Source of the DNA: an uncultured Mycoplasmatota bacterium | GTDB lineage: Bacteria > Bacillota_I > Bacilli_A > RF39 > UBA660 | Direction of reading: 5' to 3' | Length of the DNA: 12,947 nucleotides | NCBI GenBank assembly: GCA_946407055.1 | Contig: CAMJMP010000008.1 | Span: 1 to 12,947 of the forward strand | Part shown: positions 12,737-12,947 of the stretch, piece by piece | Position numbering within the stretch: position 1 is the stretch's first letter | How the letters are laid out: the number at the start of each line of letters is the position of its first letter | The notes under the pieces: model-generated | Seen by the model: only the letters and a program-made list of their open reading frames with translations | What the model was told of the DNA's origin: nothing | The model's database searches: none | Position numbers and translations under genes: made by a program

Positions 12737-12947
12737 AATTCTTCAATCGTATTATTAATGCTCCAGAGATTTCTGATGAAGAAATTGAAGCAAACGTAGC
12801 TAAGTTTCATGAATACTTATCTTTAACACATATGTGTGATGAAGATACATTAGAAAAACTAGGTAAAATAGTTGAATGTCTTCATGAAATACTTGTTATT
12901 AGAAATACAATTGGTTACGTAGATGTAAGTACATTACTATTAGCAGA
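12712..12947 (+). CDS. Unrecognised protein, 3' end beyond the window
   Basis: An open frame from ATG 12712 runs without a stop to the window edge (78 codons plus two bases). It begins MFDEQKTIEFFNRIINAP. AAAGGAG (12695-12701) is 10 bases upstream and a closer GGAG is at 12704-12707, so the start is well supported. The visible part is acidic and mostly helical: EISDEEIEANVAKF, then DEDTLEKLGKIVECLHEIL. No family motif or membrane segment is seen, and the HD motif of YqeK is absent. The gene begins 28 bases after nadD with no terminator between, so it is probably in the NAD operon transcript. Confidence 0.75.
   Translation, partial: MFDEQKTIEFFNRIINAPEISDEEIEANVAKFHEYLSLTHMCDEDTLEKLGKIVECLHEILVIRNTIGYVDVSTLLLA

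Overview
This window comes from an AT-rich, low-GC Gram-positive chromosome (Bacillota, Bacilli-like, possibly one of the reduced lineages close to the Mollicutes). Supporting signs are the rpsK-rpoA-rplQ order, purine-rich Shine-Dalgarno (SD) sites (AAGGAG/GGAGG) before nearly every gene, TTGACA/TATAAT-type promoters, U-tract hairpin terminators, and a T-box leader in front of pheST. Every recognised gene lies on the + strand. The Trp codons I checked are all TGG, and the stops are TAA except one TAG, so nothing suggests a TGA=Trp code. I cannot name the species.

Region 1 (2-1734) is the tail of the ribosomal protein/RNA polymerase operon: S11, the RNA polymerase alpha subunit and L17. It closes with a hairpin terminator that overlaps the rplQ stop codon.

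Region 2 (1735-4769) holds three genes I cannot name. They are a 582-residue soluble coiled-coil protein with an acidic Pro/Glu/Val tail, an 81-residue protein (loosely DUF1292-like) cotranscribed with it, and a separately promoted 281-residue protein with about five membrane segments and a basic cytoplasmic domain. They sit between two housekeeping operons and are the least explained part of the window.

Region 3 (4771-8476) is the phenylalanyl-tRNA synthetase operon. It has an extended -10 promoter, a compact T-box leader whose specifier reads UUC (Phe), then pheS and pheT two bases apart, then a terminator. The 3' end of the leader allows two different OFF structures: a long hairpin ending at a U8 tract, and a short helix that would hide the pheS ribosome binding site.

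Region 4 (8485-12947) is a niacin-to-NAD salvage operon: pncA (nicotinamide to nicotinate), pncB (nicotinate to NaMN), a Nudix hydrolase of the ADP-ribose pyrophosphatase type, nadE (NaAD to NAD) and nadD (NaMN to NaAD). Together they give every step from nicotinamide or nicotinic acid to NAD, with no de novo genes beside them. The operon starts at a perfect TTGACA-17-TATAAT promoter. That promoter sits in a 27-bp near-palindrome whose half-site recurs as direct repeats, which suggests an operator. A possible 14-codon leader ORF precedes pncA. The window ends inside an unrecognised gene directly after nadD that is probably in the same transcript.

I saw no mobile elements, CRISPR arrays, rRNA or tRNA genes. 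The most promising undescribed items are the three-gene island of region 2, the operator-like repeats before pncA, and the 3' architecture of the pheS T-box.
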